Positions 44,194-54,268 are shown, counted from the first letter of the stretch. The stretch is 64,000 bases of DNA from Incurvaria masculella (GCA_946894095.1 OX335659.1:6579501-6643500), one strand, 5' to 3'. The notes: generated by a model not told the origin, from the sequence alone. Program-made: numbers and translations.

Positions 44194-44505
44194 GTTTTTT
44201 TTTTATGTAACATGGATATGGCTCATACCAAACTGACAGTATTACTCTAACACACCACATGGGAACACGGTCGATGGAAAACACGGACGATTTTCATTGC
44301 CGCTTCGACCTCGTTCTTTCAATGCGATAGTACCGAGCCGGGCGGGATTAATCCTACCACCTAGTAAGTAAGGAACGTTTTACGTGGAATCCGAATCACG
44401 GCCAGCCTCAAAGGTTGAAAATGGTCACCCATTCAGAACCTGAACGCGCTCAAAGGTGCTGCCCCAGCTTATCATTTTCAAGGCGTCGCACACTGAGCTA
44501 CGGTA
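44194..44505 (-). mobile_element. SINE copy (reverse)
   Basis: GGAAAACACGGACGATTTTC, GGGCGGGATTAATCCTACCA, CACCTAGTAAGTAAGG and ACGTGGAATCCGAATCACGG are family landmarks in reverse. The head (GGTCACCCATTCAGAACCTG on the plus strand) is a decayed 5S-like one. Confidence 0.65.
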
Positions 44506-45033
44506 GGAAATCGACGCGATCGGAGCCGGGAACCTCAGCTATGGGCAGATATAATGCACGGCGGGTATAACGCGGGGTATGTTTTCGACGTTCGACGGTT
44601 GCAAGCGGCGCGGGGCGGCGGCTGCAGCGCCGACCGACGCCTAGGGTTCGCCGCCAGATCCATCCACTTACATCTGCCAATATTTACTCTAACCCCCCCG
44701 CGCCCGCGCACCGCCCCTCCAACCCCACCACCCCGCCGGCCGCGCCGACTGCCATTGTTGCGTGACGTCGATAGTTCATACACGAATGTGCGAGGTGAAG
44801 TCCACTTTAGAAGCGTTAATGTCTCTCTTGTTTGACTTAACGATTACGTATACATTAACTAATTGAAAAAAACAACAAATGTTTAACCTTGTAAAAGTTT
44901 CGTAAACATTAGTAAACAAGGTACACAATCTAAATAACTATAGAAAAAGAGGGAGAACATTCTTCCTAAATAACTGATTCCTGTATCCTAAAATAGAAAT
45001 TGAAAAATGATATTGTGATGAGAATCGAAAAGG

Positions 45034-45310
45034 GAGCGCTAAGATAGTATGGACATTTGGAACGAATAGGTGACGAAATATGACGAAACAAAACACAGCA
45101 TATGTGAGCGGAGATGTCGTGCCCGGGCGGCCTAGGAGAACGTACCGAGACCAAATCGGTGTAATACTTCTTAAAGGTCAGGTACTTAACACCCGTAGTC
45201 GTAGAGCATGTAAGAAAAGATGTATGTATGTAGATCAAGCGAAAGAGATGTGCTGTGATCGTACCCTATGGCGCTCTATCAGCTCTGTCTACCCCTCCGG
45301 GAAAGCGGCG
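45034..45310 (+). pseudogene. C-terminal remnant of a non-LTR reverse transcriptase ORF
   Basis: Frames read YGHLERIGDEI, then after a one-base shift MTKQNTAYVSGDVVPGRPRR, TYRDQIGVILLKGQVLNTRS, RRACKKRCMYVDQAKEMCCD, RTLWRSISSVYPSGK. The GRPRRT-x-x-DQI and R-x-W-R-S-x-x-S-x-YPSGK pattern is the familiar C-terminal tail of lepidopteran endonuclease/reverse-transcriptase ORFs. A stop and a frameshift near 45,040-45,080 show it is dead. The family is inferred from pattern memory without a search. Confidence 0.65.
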
Positions 45311-45491
45311 GGAAGGTATATATGTATGTATGTGTATCCTAAAACACGTGTCATGTTCAGTTTTTGCCAAGAAAGTTCTTTCTCGAACGTTTGATATATT
45401 TTTCCACCAAACGGCCGTTCCATTTCACCAATTCGACAATGCGCGGGAGATATCGATTGTCCGCGGTGCACGCAATCACATTAGTGCGGCG

Positions 45492-45536
45492 CCGGGCGTC
45501 GCGGTCGCGTCGGGGTCAGACGGCCGCGACGCCCGG
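45492..45536. repeat. GC-rich perfect hairpin with adjacent 7-base repeats
   Basis: CCGGGCGTCGCGG (45,492-45,504) and CCGCGACGCCCGG (45,524-45,536) form a 13-base perfect stem with a 19-base loop. Immediately after come CGGCGCC-type 7-base repeats, about four units. The patch is very CpG-rich. Confidence 0.7.
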
Positions 45537-45789
45537 TGCCCGGCGCCCGGCGCCCGGCGCCCGCTGCCCACGGAGTTGTTGACCGAGGTGCGATCGGACG
45601 GAGGGCGCACTACGTCGCCATGCACCGATATTTTTATGCTTCGTTTCCATTCTCGTGACCGGGACGGGAAGCTCTACACGCTCGCTATTTTCTCGATTTC
45701 TACATTCTCGACGCATTCACTCGTCACTTCAACCGCACGCGGCATAAACGTCGTCGAGGTTGCGTCTGCCGTTGCGCTTTGCGCATTAA

Positions 45790-46213
45790 GGTGGGCCTTC
45801 CCGCTCAACTCCCAATACAAACCTGTAAAGAAGATAATGCCCATATTTATTTTCATAAATCCAAAATGTTGCTTAAAATTGCTTTATTTGATCGAACTAG
45901 ATGTCTGATGACCGTGAGCATTGTAAAATTGTGTTTGGTTCCTAAGTTATAAGCGACCTAAACTATTTGGTTTTTATTCGATTTTTGACTACAGCGGTCG
46001 TGGTTTACTTTTAGCTATAAGTTGTTTTGTAATTAAAATTTTCGTAAATCTTACCAAATCAAACACTGTGCGCATTGTCTACTCTGTAGTCATGTTGCAT
46101 CCTCCTCATCACGGAGCCTGTCTGTTTATTTAAAACAGAGAAGGTCCCAGAACGCAATAGCACGGTTTTGTACCATGCCCGTGAATGAGTTAGTCCCGCC
46201 GGGAAGGGCCACC
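45790..46213 (-). mobile_element. TTAA-flanked MITE, copy 5 (reverse, internally deleted)
   Basis: 424 bases, about 120 shorter than the others, flanked by TTAA at 45,786 and 46,214. Ends are GGTGGGCCTTCCCGCTCAAC and GCCGGGAAGGGCCACC. The segment with the AAAACGCGCGAAAAATTCG block is missing. Confidence 0.8.
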
Positions 46214-46259
46214 TTAACGTGATTGATGTAGCTTTAAAATCTGCCTTGTGTTTTTCGTT

Positions 46260-47150
46260 GTGTAATCACATATTTTCACACAATATAGAGCGCAAGAAGC
46301 GCGCACTGACTTGTCGAAATTGGAAAAACGTATACTACCGGGGACAGATCGAGTCCTGCCCCATCCAAGCCCCAGCGGCCGCTCGCCCTCATGGGAGGTA
46401 GGACTCGAGCCATCCCGCCAAATATACTCGATGGCCGCGCGAGTCTACTTTGACTCGGGAACAATAAATGGACAACAATGCGAGCGGGCACTGACCGAGG
46501 CCAGGGGCAGCCAGCCAGACCGAACATGTTCCACTCTCTGCTCGCCCATGTTCGCGAGGCGGTCGCGGGAATGGAAATGTACCGTTGGCGCATTCTCACT
46601 GCGGTTTGTCCAATGTGGGCCAGCTCAACCAGGGATTTTCTTGGAACTCTCTGTTCAGGAATCAACAATCTTTCAGTCGAAAAACGGCTTCGGTACCCAC
46701 TGGCAAAGAGGTTTTCGCGGCGGAAATACTATACCAATTATTTTTTTATCTAGCACAGCGCAAGAAAGATTTGCTTTAATTTTTAATAATGTTCTCATTT
46801 TTATGCAACGAATGTATGGAACCACTCAACGATCTAACCCGCCAATTGGTCAGAAATGGGTAATCAGTGCATTTTGTTCTTTAGATTGGTTATTTCGCGC
46901 TTGTTTCAGAAGATCGTCAAGGTGTAAAAGATTGTGCAAATATGGACTATTTTTATCTTTATAACTCTAAACTGTAAAAAAAACCTACTCTTCGGGCTAA
47001 GCAGAAAGTAATTTTGTGATGCTACGGATCCTCACCTGCCGAGTGAAGTACCGAATTAACGAATTTGAATTTTAATTTGAATTTGAGGTGGAAATGTCTA
47101 GAAAAACAAAAATTACATTTTAGACGGGACCTTTTCGAACGGAGCAATGA
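46260..47150. other. Moderately GC-rich stretch with overlapping open frames, unassigned
   Basis: Plus-strand frame 46,311-46,964 and minus-strand frame 46,668-46,276 are both open, but neither gives a product I recognise. Composition falls back to AT-rich beyond 46,700. Chance open frames in repeat-derived DNA are the likeliest reading. Confidence 0.35.
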
Positions 47151-47159
47151 TTTAGTGTG

Positions 47160-47545
47160 TGCGTCAAAGTAGATAGCGACACAGTCGTTCTTAGTTATTT
47201 CTGCTATAACTCCTCAAACATAGGAAGTTACAAACTATGACTGTAGTGGCAAGCACATTAATGGTTATGTATTTAATAACATTAAACAATTACAAGAATA
47301 CGCTGGAATTGCTTAGATTATTCTGAGGATGTGTGCAAAAAGTTGCCACTTACATTTAGCAACTTTTTGCACTATGCCTTACAATTAACTCACAAATGAT
47401 AGCCTTTTTTAACCAAGGGTTGGGTGAGATTAAATATATAACTGAGTATTGTGCTCGCTTATACAGTTAGAGTTAGTAACTTCCTATGTTTGAGGAGTTA
47501 TAGAAAAAAATAGCTGTGAACGACTGTGGCGCCATCTACATGTCT
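47160..47545. mobile_element. Inverted-repeat element with ~70-base arms
   Basis: ACTCCTCAAACATAGGAAGT (about 47,211) and ACTTCCTATGTTTGAGGAGT (about 47,480) are perfect inverses. The arms extend outward (GACACAGTCGTTC / GAACGACTGTGGC, and GTAGAT / ATCTAC) with small indels. It is non-coding and lies 200 bases upstream of the tRNA-Val gene. Confidence 0.7.
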
Positions 47546-47739
47546 GTACACACCCACTTAATGTAGAATAACGTTACGATTGGTTAATGTGACGCGAGTG
47601 TATCGGAGTTAACTACATGCAGACCAATAAAACAATAATTAATTATCGCATTTCGTTATCTCCGCCGAGAGTTTATTGTTTTATGGATCTGTAGCTGAAA
47701 AGTTGAACGGTTTCGTTTCTTTCGGTGATACTGCATAGC

Positions 47740-47812
47740 GTTTCCGTGGTGTAGCGGTTATCACATCTGCCTAACACGCAGAAGGCCCCCGGTTCGATCC
47801 CGGGCGGAAACA
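47740..47812 (+). tRNA. tRNA-Val (AAC)
   Basis: The 73-base gene starts GTTTCCGTGGTGTAGCGG, and its acceptor stem pairs GTTTCCG with CGGAAAC (47,805-47,811). The anticodon stem TCTGC/GCAGA closes a CTAACAC loop with anticodon AAC, giving valine. Box A TGGTGTAGCGG and box B GGTTCGATCCC are intact, the discriminator is A, and a TTTTT Pol III stop follows at 47,816. There is no intron and CCA is not encoded. It lies in the large intron of the coiled-coil gene, on the same strand. Confidence 0.95.
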
Positions 47813-47815
47813 CAG

Positions 47816-47821
47816 TTTTTA
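47816..47821 (+). terminator. Pol III terminator of tRNA-Val
   Basis: A T run four bases after the tRNA 3' end, the standard Pol III stop. Confidence 0.7.
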
Positions 47822-48209
47822 TTTTCTTCCTCAGTCCAAACAAGTCTTGTCATATTCATGTCGGTATTTCTCCATGACAACTTTCATGCAGCTACCATTC
47901 AGCATCTCAATTATGTTTAAAATCTTATAGATTGCTAGATTTTAAAATAGATAGTTATTTAGGCTGTACCTGACCCTAACCTCCAATGTTTATGGGTTAT
48001 TTTTATTGTCATCCCGCAAAACAGTTTTAATGCGTTGCTTATATTAATTACCAAAAAATAAGTTTGTAAACGCTTCCTCGCCAAGCTGCGAACTTGATTC
48101 TGACGCGCGCGCGTACAAAAGTGAACCCTGACGCAAATACAATGCTTACTTAGGTCACCATTTTAGTTTGTTTAAAAATTGTTTTTACGGTGGACCCTGT
48201 TGGAGACAA

Positions 48210-48470
48210 AACGAATTCCCGAAGGAATTAGGTGCCACCCTTTATGAGCATGGAACTGGATGTAAAACAATACAAATTTTTCATTGTCATTTCAACCATT
48301 TTTCATCTAATACGATGGTACCAACCAACCCGGGCGTGTTAAACCCACAACCTAGCAGGGGAAGGGGCCCTACATTTTACTTGGATTCCAAACCATGAAA
48401 CAGCTCGGGGTGGGGATTTGAACCCATGACCTCTGGTATGCAAGGCAAGCCAGGTGCTCCCATGAGCTGC
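48210..48470 (-). mobile_element. SINE with clear Ala-tRNA-like head (reverse)
   Basis: On the minus strand the head reads GCAGCTCATGGGAGCACCTG, then CTTGCCTTGCATACCAGAGG and GGGTTCAAATCCCCACCC. It has a B box and an anticodon-loop-like TTGCAT region pointing to tRNA-Ala(TGC). The body and tail landmarks follow toward 48,210. This is the best preserved tRNA-type head in the window. Confidence 0.7.
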
Positions 48471-48603
48471 AAACCGTTCAGGTGTTATTGCGTCAATAGT
48501 TTTGAGACCACTTTGCGCAATATTTTGTTAGGATCAGTAACCAGAGCATACCGCATTTTGCAGACTGAACCGAATGTGATAGTCAGTGTCTCGTTGTCGT
48601 CAG

Positions 48604-48698
48604 AGCGCGCTGCGAGCGGCGGAAGCGGACAAGCGGCGCATGCACGAGCGGCTCGCGCGGCTCGAAGACGAGCTGCAGCAGCTGCGGCTAGCTGGCGG
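48604..48698 (+). CDS. Coiled-coil protein gene, exon 4
   Basis: The acceptor TTGTCGTCAG precedes AGCGCGCTGC, and GTGAGTCACC follows GCTGGCGG. The exon starts on a codon boundary, as exon 3 requires, and leaves two bases for exon 5. It encodes 31 residues (SALRAAEADKRRMHERLARL, then EDELQQLRLAG), a strong coiled coil with Leu/Ala/Met heptads. Exons between 26,688 and this one, over 22 kb, cannot be ruled out, but the phases join directly. It is the apparent parent of the tandem array that follows. Confidence 0.8.
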
Positions 48699-48738
48699 GT
48701 GAGTCACCACACCACACACCCACTCATTCCCTCACACA

Positions 48739-49660
48739 GAGAGCGATGCGAGCTGCGCGGCGGAGGCGGCCAAGCGGCGGATACTATAGCCGACTCTAGC
48801 TTTGGCTTTCTAGTTTCTTAGTCACCGTACCCTACCCCCACTCCCTTCCTCACACCCTCGCAGAAAGCGCGATGCGAGCGGCGCTGCAGCACAGAGGAGG
48901 CGGCCAAGCGACGGATACTCTGGCCGGTTCTAGCTCTGGCTTTCCGGAGGGCTAATCAACATACCCTACCCCCACTTCTTTCCTCACACCCTCACACAGA
49001 ACGCAATGCAAGGCGCGACGGAGGCGGCCAAGCGGCGGATACTCTCGCCGACTCAAGCTTTGGCTTGCTGGAGTGTTAGTCACCATGCCCTACCCCCACT
49101 CCTTTTCTCACACCCACACACAGAACGCAATGCGAGCGGCGCGACGGAGGCGGCCAAGTGGCGGATACTCTCGCGGGCTCAAGCTTTGGATTGCTGGATT
49201 GTTAGTAACCGTGCCTTACCCCCACTCCTTTTCTCACACCCACGCACAGAACGCAATGCGAGCGGCGCGACGGAGGCGGCCAAGTGGCGGATACTCTCGC
49301 GGGCTCAAGCTTTGGATTGCTGGATTGTTAGTAACCGTGCCTTACCCTCACTCCTTTAGTCACACCCTCACACAGAACGCAATGCGAGCGGCGCAACGGA
49401 GGCGGTCAAGCGGCGGATACTCTCGCCGGCTCAAGCTTTGGATTGCTGGATTGTTAGTAACCATGCCTTACCCTCACTCCTTTAGTCACACCCTCACACA
49501 GAACGCAATGCAAGCGACGTGACGGAGGCGACCAAGCGGCGGATACTCTAGCCGGCTATAGCTTTGGCTTGCTGGAGTGTAAATCACCCAGTATATCCTA
49601 CCCCCACTCCCTTCGTCACACCCTCACACAGAGCGCCATGCGACTAATATGTTCTATCGC
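48739..49660 (+). repeat. Tandem array of seven ~126-base exon-4-derived units
   Basis: Splice-acceptor-like CACACAG (or CTCGCAG in unit 2) recurs with AG ending at 48,739, 48,873, 48,999, 49,123, 49,249, 49,375, 49,501 and 49,631. Spacing is 134, 126, 124, 126, 126, 126 and 130 bases. Each unit then reads like exon 4: AACGCAATGCGAGCGGCG, GGAGGCGGCCAAGCGGCGG against AGCGCGCTGCGAGCGGCG, GGAAGCGGACAAGCGGCGC. It passes through CTCGCCGGCTCAAGC against CTCGCGCGGCTCGAAG and ends in GTTAGTCACC against the true donor GTGAGTCACC. Units carry a ~5-base insertion and a ~19-base deletion relative to exon 4. The last unit, at 49,632, is truncated. Period 126 is a multiple of three, so long frames run through the array by chance. 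Confidence 0.85.
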
Positions 49661-50272
49661 AACGTGCTGAAATAGAAGAAAACAAAAAGAGGTAGAAATT
49701 ATGAAAGGAAAAAATAAATAGAAGAAAAGAAAATAAAAATGTTTTGGTCACCCTATTTACGCGAACGCCATCCGCTCCGACCAAGAACGTTTCTTTAAAC
49801 GTTATTGGCTCCGACACATGTTACCTACCCATGCAATGTTCAGACTACTTAATTTGTTATTCAAAATCATTTTTTCATTTTAATATTTGGGAAATCTTGC
49901 TATTTTTACCTCCAGATAATTCCCACTATAATTTCTATATCTCGTAGTGGACGTGGTTGTGCTGAGTTTCATTAGTGTACACTGTTAGTAAGCGTTTCAT
50001 ACAAAAGTGTCCAATGTCCTTTTAATGCCGTTTTTACCCTTTTTCAATTTCTACCCTCTTGCAAGGAGAAGGTCTTTTCGGAGTGATGTCGGTAACAAAA
50101 AATATCGGGTTGAACCACAGAACAATTAGGAGGTAAGAATTGTGAAGTGGGCGAAACTCGCGCGCCGGTCTTTAGCGGGGACCCGCGCACTTCATACGCG
50201 CATGATTCACTCCTCTGCGGCGTTCCTGTGCATTAACTTATCCGTGATACAATCTAAAATTGAAAAGGAGTA
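49661..50272. other. Intron 4, after the array
   Basis: Mostly AT-rich. A GC-rich patch at 50,150-50,225 (GCGAAACTCGCGCGCCGG, GGGGACCCGCGCACTTCATA) directly precedes the possible THAP exon and could be its promoter or 5' leader. Confidence 0.35.
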
Positions 50273-50353
50273 ATGCCGTACTGTGCCATAATAAAGTGTA
50301 AACGCGACAGCCGGGTGCACAACCTTCATAATGGCGGAGTTTCATATTACCGG
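50273..50353 (+). CDS. Possible first exon of a THAP-domain protein
   Basis: The ATG at 50,273 starts MPYCAIIKCKRD and continues to GGVSYYR. THAP zinc-finger domains begin M-P-x-C-x4-C and, about 15-20 residues later, have a G-[VI]-[ST]-[FY]-[HY]-x-[FY]-P motif, so the order and spacing fit. A weak donor (CCG before GTTGGT) lies at 50,353-50,354, where many THAP genes have an intron. No second exon with the Cys-x2-His half of the zinc site or the Trp was found nearby. It may be a nested gene, a domesticated P-element-type THAP piece or a chance match. Confidence 0.4.
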
Positions 50354-51016
50354 TTGGTTTCATTTACATGTATAGCGATAAAACTTACAACAAAAACACT
50401 ACGAAACAATATGGCGTCGCGGCGTCGCTTTGCTTGCCGGGTCATGTCTCGCTACTCTGTTAGTGACTGCGTGCGTGTAAGGCGCTCGGCCGTGTTCGAA
50501 AGTGACGTAACATTTGATTGCAAACAGTATTGGAATTCCAACATAGATCCATTACGTTAAGGTTCATATTAACTGAACAAATGTGGATTTGTTGTTTGGT
50601 TATTAATTAAGAAGGGATAGCCAATTGCGACGGTTATACATCCGCGAAGCAAAAAGGTCTTAAGTAAAACGGTAACAGCGGTCCTGGAACAAATTTACAA
50701 ACGTTTAACTTTCTGCCTCCTCAATATTCCGTGGGTTGAACATTACCTTTCCACCAATATTATAACTTCGAACGAATTATAATATTGGTGTGGTTATACT
50801 GAGTGCCGGGAGGGACCTCCAATCTAAATCTGTGTTAAAAGTTGGATGAACGGAAAAAAACAAAGGTCACAAGAAATGGCGCATTCACTACAGAATTACA
50901 GTTACGTGTTAACATTTGGCGCTGACTCAAAAACTTGTCCTCTACCTTTGCTGATACTCCCATCTCACCGAAGTCCACGTCGGAACCAGAACAAGGTCCT
51001 GTTAACTTTCACTTAA

Positions 51017-51584
51017 GGTGGCCCAACCCGGCGGGCCTAATTCATTTGCGGGCACGGTACAAAACTGCGCTGTTGCGCTCTGGGACCTTCTCTGTTTCAA
51101 AGAATAAGACAGGCTCCGTGATGAGGAAGATGCAACATGTCCACAAAAAAGACAATGTGCATAGTGTATGATTTGGTAAGATTTACGAAAATTTTAATTT
51201 CAAAACGACTTATAGCTAAAAGTAAACCACGACCGCTGTAGTAAAAAATCTAACAAAAACCAAATAGATTATAAATCTTGATTAAATAAGCTATGCCTGA
51301 TGACTAATCTTTTTAAGATGTTCTTACTTTATCATTGCGTAATCCACCTCCAAAGTTATTGTATAAAACGCGCCAAAATTGCGAACTTTCGAACCTTATA
51401 ACTTACAATGCCAATGGTCATGTAAATGACCATTGTCATTGTAAATTTTACAATGCCAATGGTCATCAGACATCTAGTTCGATCAAATAAATCTATTTTG
51501 TGCAAAATTTTGGATCTCTGACAAGAAATATGGGCGTGATCTTCTTTCCCCTTTTGTATGGGGAGATGAGCGGGATGGGCCACT
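51017..51584 (+). mobile_element. TTAA-flanked MITE, copy 6
   Basis: 568 bases, flanked by TTAA at 51,013 and within TTTAAA at 51,584-51,589. It carries a local duplication around ACAATGCCAATGGTCATGTA that accounts for its extra length. Confidence 0.85.
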
Positions 51585-52218
51585 TTAAACGCCAACCATA
51601 CAATCGCTTCAACAACGTAATTTCAAGTCAATGTTCGTTATCAATTTAAAATAAGATATCTTTTAGTAAATGTACATTGGAATTATCGCTGCTCTTTTTC
51701 GTTTTCGAACGCTGGAGCATCTTTCTTTTCTGTTCCGCCTGATTCTGTCCTGTAGCGTAAAGAACAGAACAGAGAGGAACCGTTGCTAATCAAACACAAC
51801 TTAAATACTCTTGAAATTTCCGGTGATTTCTAAAGTATCAGTTTGCTTATTGCGTGGATTTTACGTATTAAATGTATCCACGTCCTAGCCGTAGATGTTA
51901 ATGCACTGCCCAAAGGAGGTCGTACGCTAGAAAGTGTAAAATTTCCCCGTACGCGGCGACGCAATCGCCGCCCAATCGATCTTAACTTTTTACCCCAAAA
52001 ACGGGCGTCAATAAGTCATCCCCGCGTCCGCGTAACTGACAGTTCCGTAATGAAAAATGACCGCTCCTCGCGCCGCTACTGGCCGGCGTCGACGGGGGCG
52101 ACCATCCATCAAGCGAGACGGGGGATACTGCGGAGGTGTGTTCCTGCTGACCGTTCCGAGTGGCTCGGAATAGTTCGGATAACGGCGTTCGGGTTAGTAG
52201 GATTACGGCGTTGAAGGG
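51585..52218. other. Intronic stretch with a GC-rich block, unassigned
   Basis: Bases 51,930-52,160 are GC-rich (CCCGTACGCGGCGACGCAAT, GCGCCGCTACTGGCCGGCGT) and open on both strands over 100 codons. Neither translation is recognisable. Confidence 0.3.
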
Positions 52219-52598
52219 TCTGTACCCGAAGTCCCAGTTGTCACCTAAATTAGCGTTTACGGCAAACCGATCGACTGGCGTTTTCAAATGTATCGAGAAA
52301 ATTGAAGAGCGCGCGCAGTGGGCGTTAAGCGAAATATCATTTGCGAGTCCGAGTTTTATTTGACAGTTTACTCAACGTTGCCGTAAATACGTCGACGTTT
52401 CCGTTTACGTCGACTCCGCGTTTACGAGTTTTCATACAATTCGATCCGAGTCAGAGTTTGGCTTTGACAGCTTGAAGAAGTAAAACCACAGAATATCTAT
52501 TAAAAACTTGTATGGAGTTTAACGTTTTTACCGAAAACGCCAGTCGATCGGTTTGCCGTAAACGCCAATTTAGGTGAGAACTCAGACTGATCACTCTG
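52219..52598 (-). mobile_element. CAGAGTGGGCAGTCT-family MITE, copy 3 (reverse, diverged)
   Basis: The inner blocks ACGGCAAACCGATCGACTGG and CCAGTCGATCGGTTTGCCGT are intact. The right end ACTCAGACTGATCACTCTG matches the left end of the 357-base copies in reverse. Confidence 0.65.
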
Positions 52599-52734
52599 AA
52601 CTAACTATCACGTATGCCGCGCAAAAGTTGTGCTGTGCTGTGCTTGCCGATTACCTGAACTGATGGCATCAAACCGCTTGGCAATCTCTTCTTGTCTGGA
52701 AACGGCGAGAATGACAAAACCATTTTTCGTAATG

Positions 52735-52855
52735 GCTTGAGGGTGTAAGGAAGAGGGTGGGGGTAAGGTATGTTGACTTACACTCCGGCAAGTGAAAGTT
52801 GGAGCCGGCTATTCTTTTAATAACTTCTAAGAACTAATATGTTCAATGGCAACGT
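52735..52855. repeat. Fragment related to the exon-derived array
   Basis: GAGGGTGGGGGTAAGGTATG is the inverse of the CATACCTTACCCCCACCCTC type of spacer in the array. ACTAATATGTTCAATGGCAACGTGCTG shares its sequence, in direct orientation, with the array's truncated end at 49,644. It looks like a rearranged scrap of the array 3 kb away. Confidence 0.5.
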
Positions 52856-52902
52856 GCTGCGTTAAATCATTTTCAACAATGAATGTAAATTCAAACTGTT
52901 AA

Positions 52903-53184
52903 TTTTTAGGGTTCCGTATCCAAAGGGTGAAGTTGGAACCCTATTACTAAGCCTCCGCTGTCCGTCCGTCCGTCCGTCCGTCTGTCACAGGGCTATATCT
53001 CAGGAACCGTAATAGGTAGGCAGCTGAAATTTACACAGAGTGTGTATTTATTTTGCCGCTATAATATCAAATAGGTAAATTTTCTAAATTATAAAAATTA
53101 AAAACGTTATTTTTTGTGTTAAATCTTGTACCATGGCACGGAACCCTTCGTGTGCGAGTCCGACTCGCAATTGGCCGGTTTTTT
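52903..53184 (+). mobile_element. Helitron-like element, copy D
   Basis: TTTTTAGGGTTCCGTATCCA to GTGCGAGTCCGACTCGCAA plus TTGGCCGGTTTT. It contains a GTCC tandem run at about 52,966. It lies 145 bases upstream of exon 5. Confidence 0.7.
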
Positions 53185-53328
53185 ATATCTATTAATTTAT
53201 CCTTATTTTTTAAGGTTGCGCAGGCGGCCGCGTCCACCCGAAATCTAATTTAAACATTCCTGTATCATTTTTTCCAAAATCATACACAAGACTTGCAAAC
53301 AATGTTTAGTCGTCCGTCTCGCCGGCAG

Positions 53329-53484
53329 GAGTGACGGCGGCGGCGGTGCGGGCGGTGCGGCGGGCGAGGCGGGAGGCGGGGGGGAGGCGGAGCGCGTGCG
53401 CATGCGCCGCGAGCTGGAGGCGACGCGCCGCGACCTGCTGGACGCGCGGCGCGCCAAGCAGGACGCCGACGATCAAAAGCTAAA
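53329..53484 (+). CDS. Coiled-coil protein gene, exon 5
   Basis: The acceptor CGCCGGCAG and donor GTGAGC flank 156 bases. One base completes the Gly codon from exon 4, and two bases (AA) pass to exon 6. The first half is a Gly/Ala/Glu low-complexity tract (SDGGGGAGGAAGEAGGGGEA). The second is a coiled coil (RVRMRRELEATRRDLLDARR, then AKQDADDQKLK). The Gly-rich tract probably hinges two coils. Very high GC against an AT-rich intron supports the exon. Confidence 0.8.
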
Positions 53485-53557
53485 GTGAGCGCTTCTCACT
53501 TTGCACTATGCACTTCGTCTGAAGAAAAGTAACACTGAACTGTCGCTAGATAGAGGC

Positions 53558-53914
53558 CAGAGTGGGCAGTCTGAGTTCTCACCAAAATTGGCGTTTACGG
53601 CAAACCGATCGACTGGCGTTTTCTCCAAACTCCATACAAGTTTTTACTAGATATTCTGTGGTTTTACTTCTTCAAGCTGTCAAAGTCAAACGCGGACTTC
53701 CGATTTGTATGAAAACGCGGAGTGGACGTAAACGGCAACGTCGACGTATTTACGGCAACGTTGAGTAAGCTGTCAAATCAAGCTCGGACTCGCAAATGTT
53801 AGTTCGCTTAACGCCCGCTGCGCGCGCTCATCAATTTCTCCATACATTTGAAAACGCCAGTCGATCGGTTTGCCGTAACGCCAATTTAGGTGACAACTTA
53901 GACTACCGGCTCTG
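53558..53914. mobile_element. CAGAGTGGGCAGTCT-family MITE, copy 2
   Basis: 357 bases, the same length as the copy at 38,373 and nearly identical to it. It begins 73 bases downstream of exon 5. Confidence 0.75.
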
Positions 53915-53917
53915 ATA

Positions 53918-54268
53918 TTATAGCTAGGGTTGCCACCTCTTCAAAAGTCGGACTTTGAAATTAAAAATATCCTGATAGAATTTATTGATAATTAAAAACA
54001 ATTCCCCGAAATTTAATTTGACAGGTATAAAACAATTATATTATTTCGATATGAAATTCAAAGAAAAACTTTCTTTAGACATCCCGATACGAAATTCACG
54101 TTCGAGCCTTTTTTCTTTTTTTCCAATAAAGTTGAATAAGCGACGTACCTGCTTAGTACGAATAAGTATATTTACTTTTTTTGTTTTGTCCTTTCGGTGC
54201 GAAATTCACAAATTACCTTTTTTTTCATACTCCTCAGTAATGCTCCGGGTGATAACCCTAGTTATAGC
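53918..54268. mobile_element. Possible MITE with TATAGCTAGGGTT ends
   Basis: TATAGCTAGGGTTGCCACC at the left and GGGTGATAACCCTAGTTATAG at the right are imperfect inverted partners. The interior is AT-rich with a 138-codon open frame of unlikely composition. Confidence 0.4.

Noticed and set aside
45255..45908. 217-codon plus-strand frame
   Set aside because: It crosses a LINE remnant, a GC hairpin and a MITE in succession, so it is a chance frame through repeats.
46311..46964. 217-codon plus-strand frame as a gene
   Set aside because: No recognisable domain, composition changes midway, and an overlapping frame is open on the other strand.
49006..49522. Open frames of 117 and 149 codons with ~42-residue repeats as a repeat protein
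   Set aside because: The 126-base period is a multiple of three, so any open unit stays open. The frame runs through splice-site-like sequences, and unit homology to exon 4 explains the pattern better.
48739..49660. CRISPR array
   Set aside because: Units are contiguous, ~126 bases and exon-derived, in a eukaryotic intron, with no short repeats and unique spacers.
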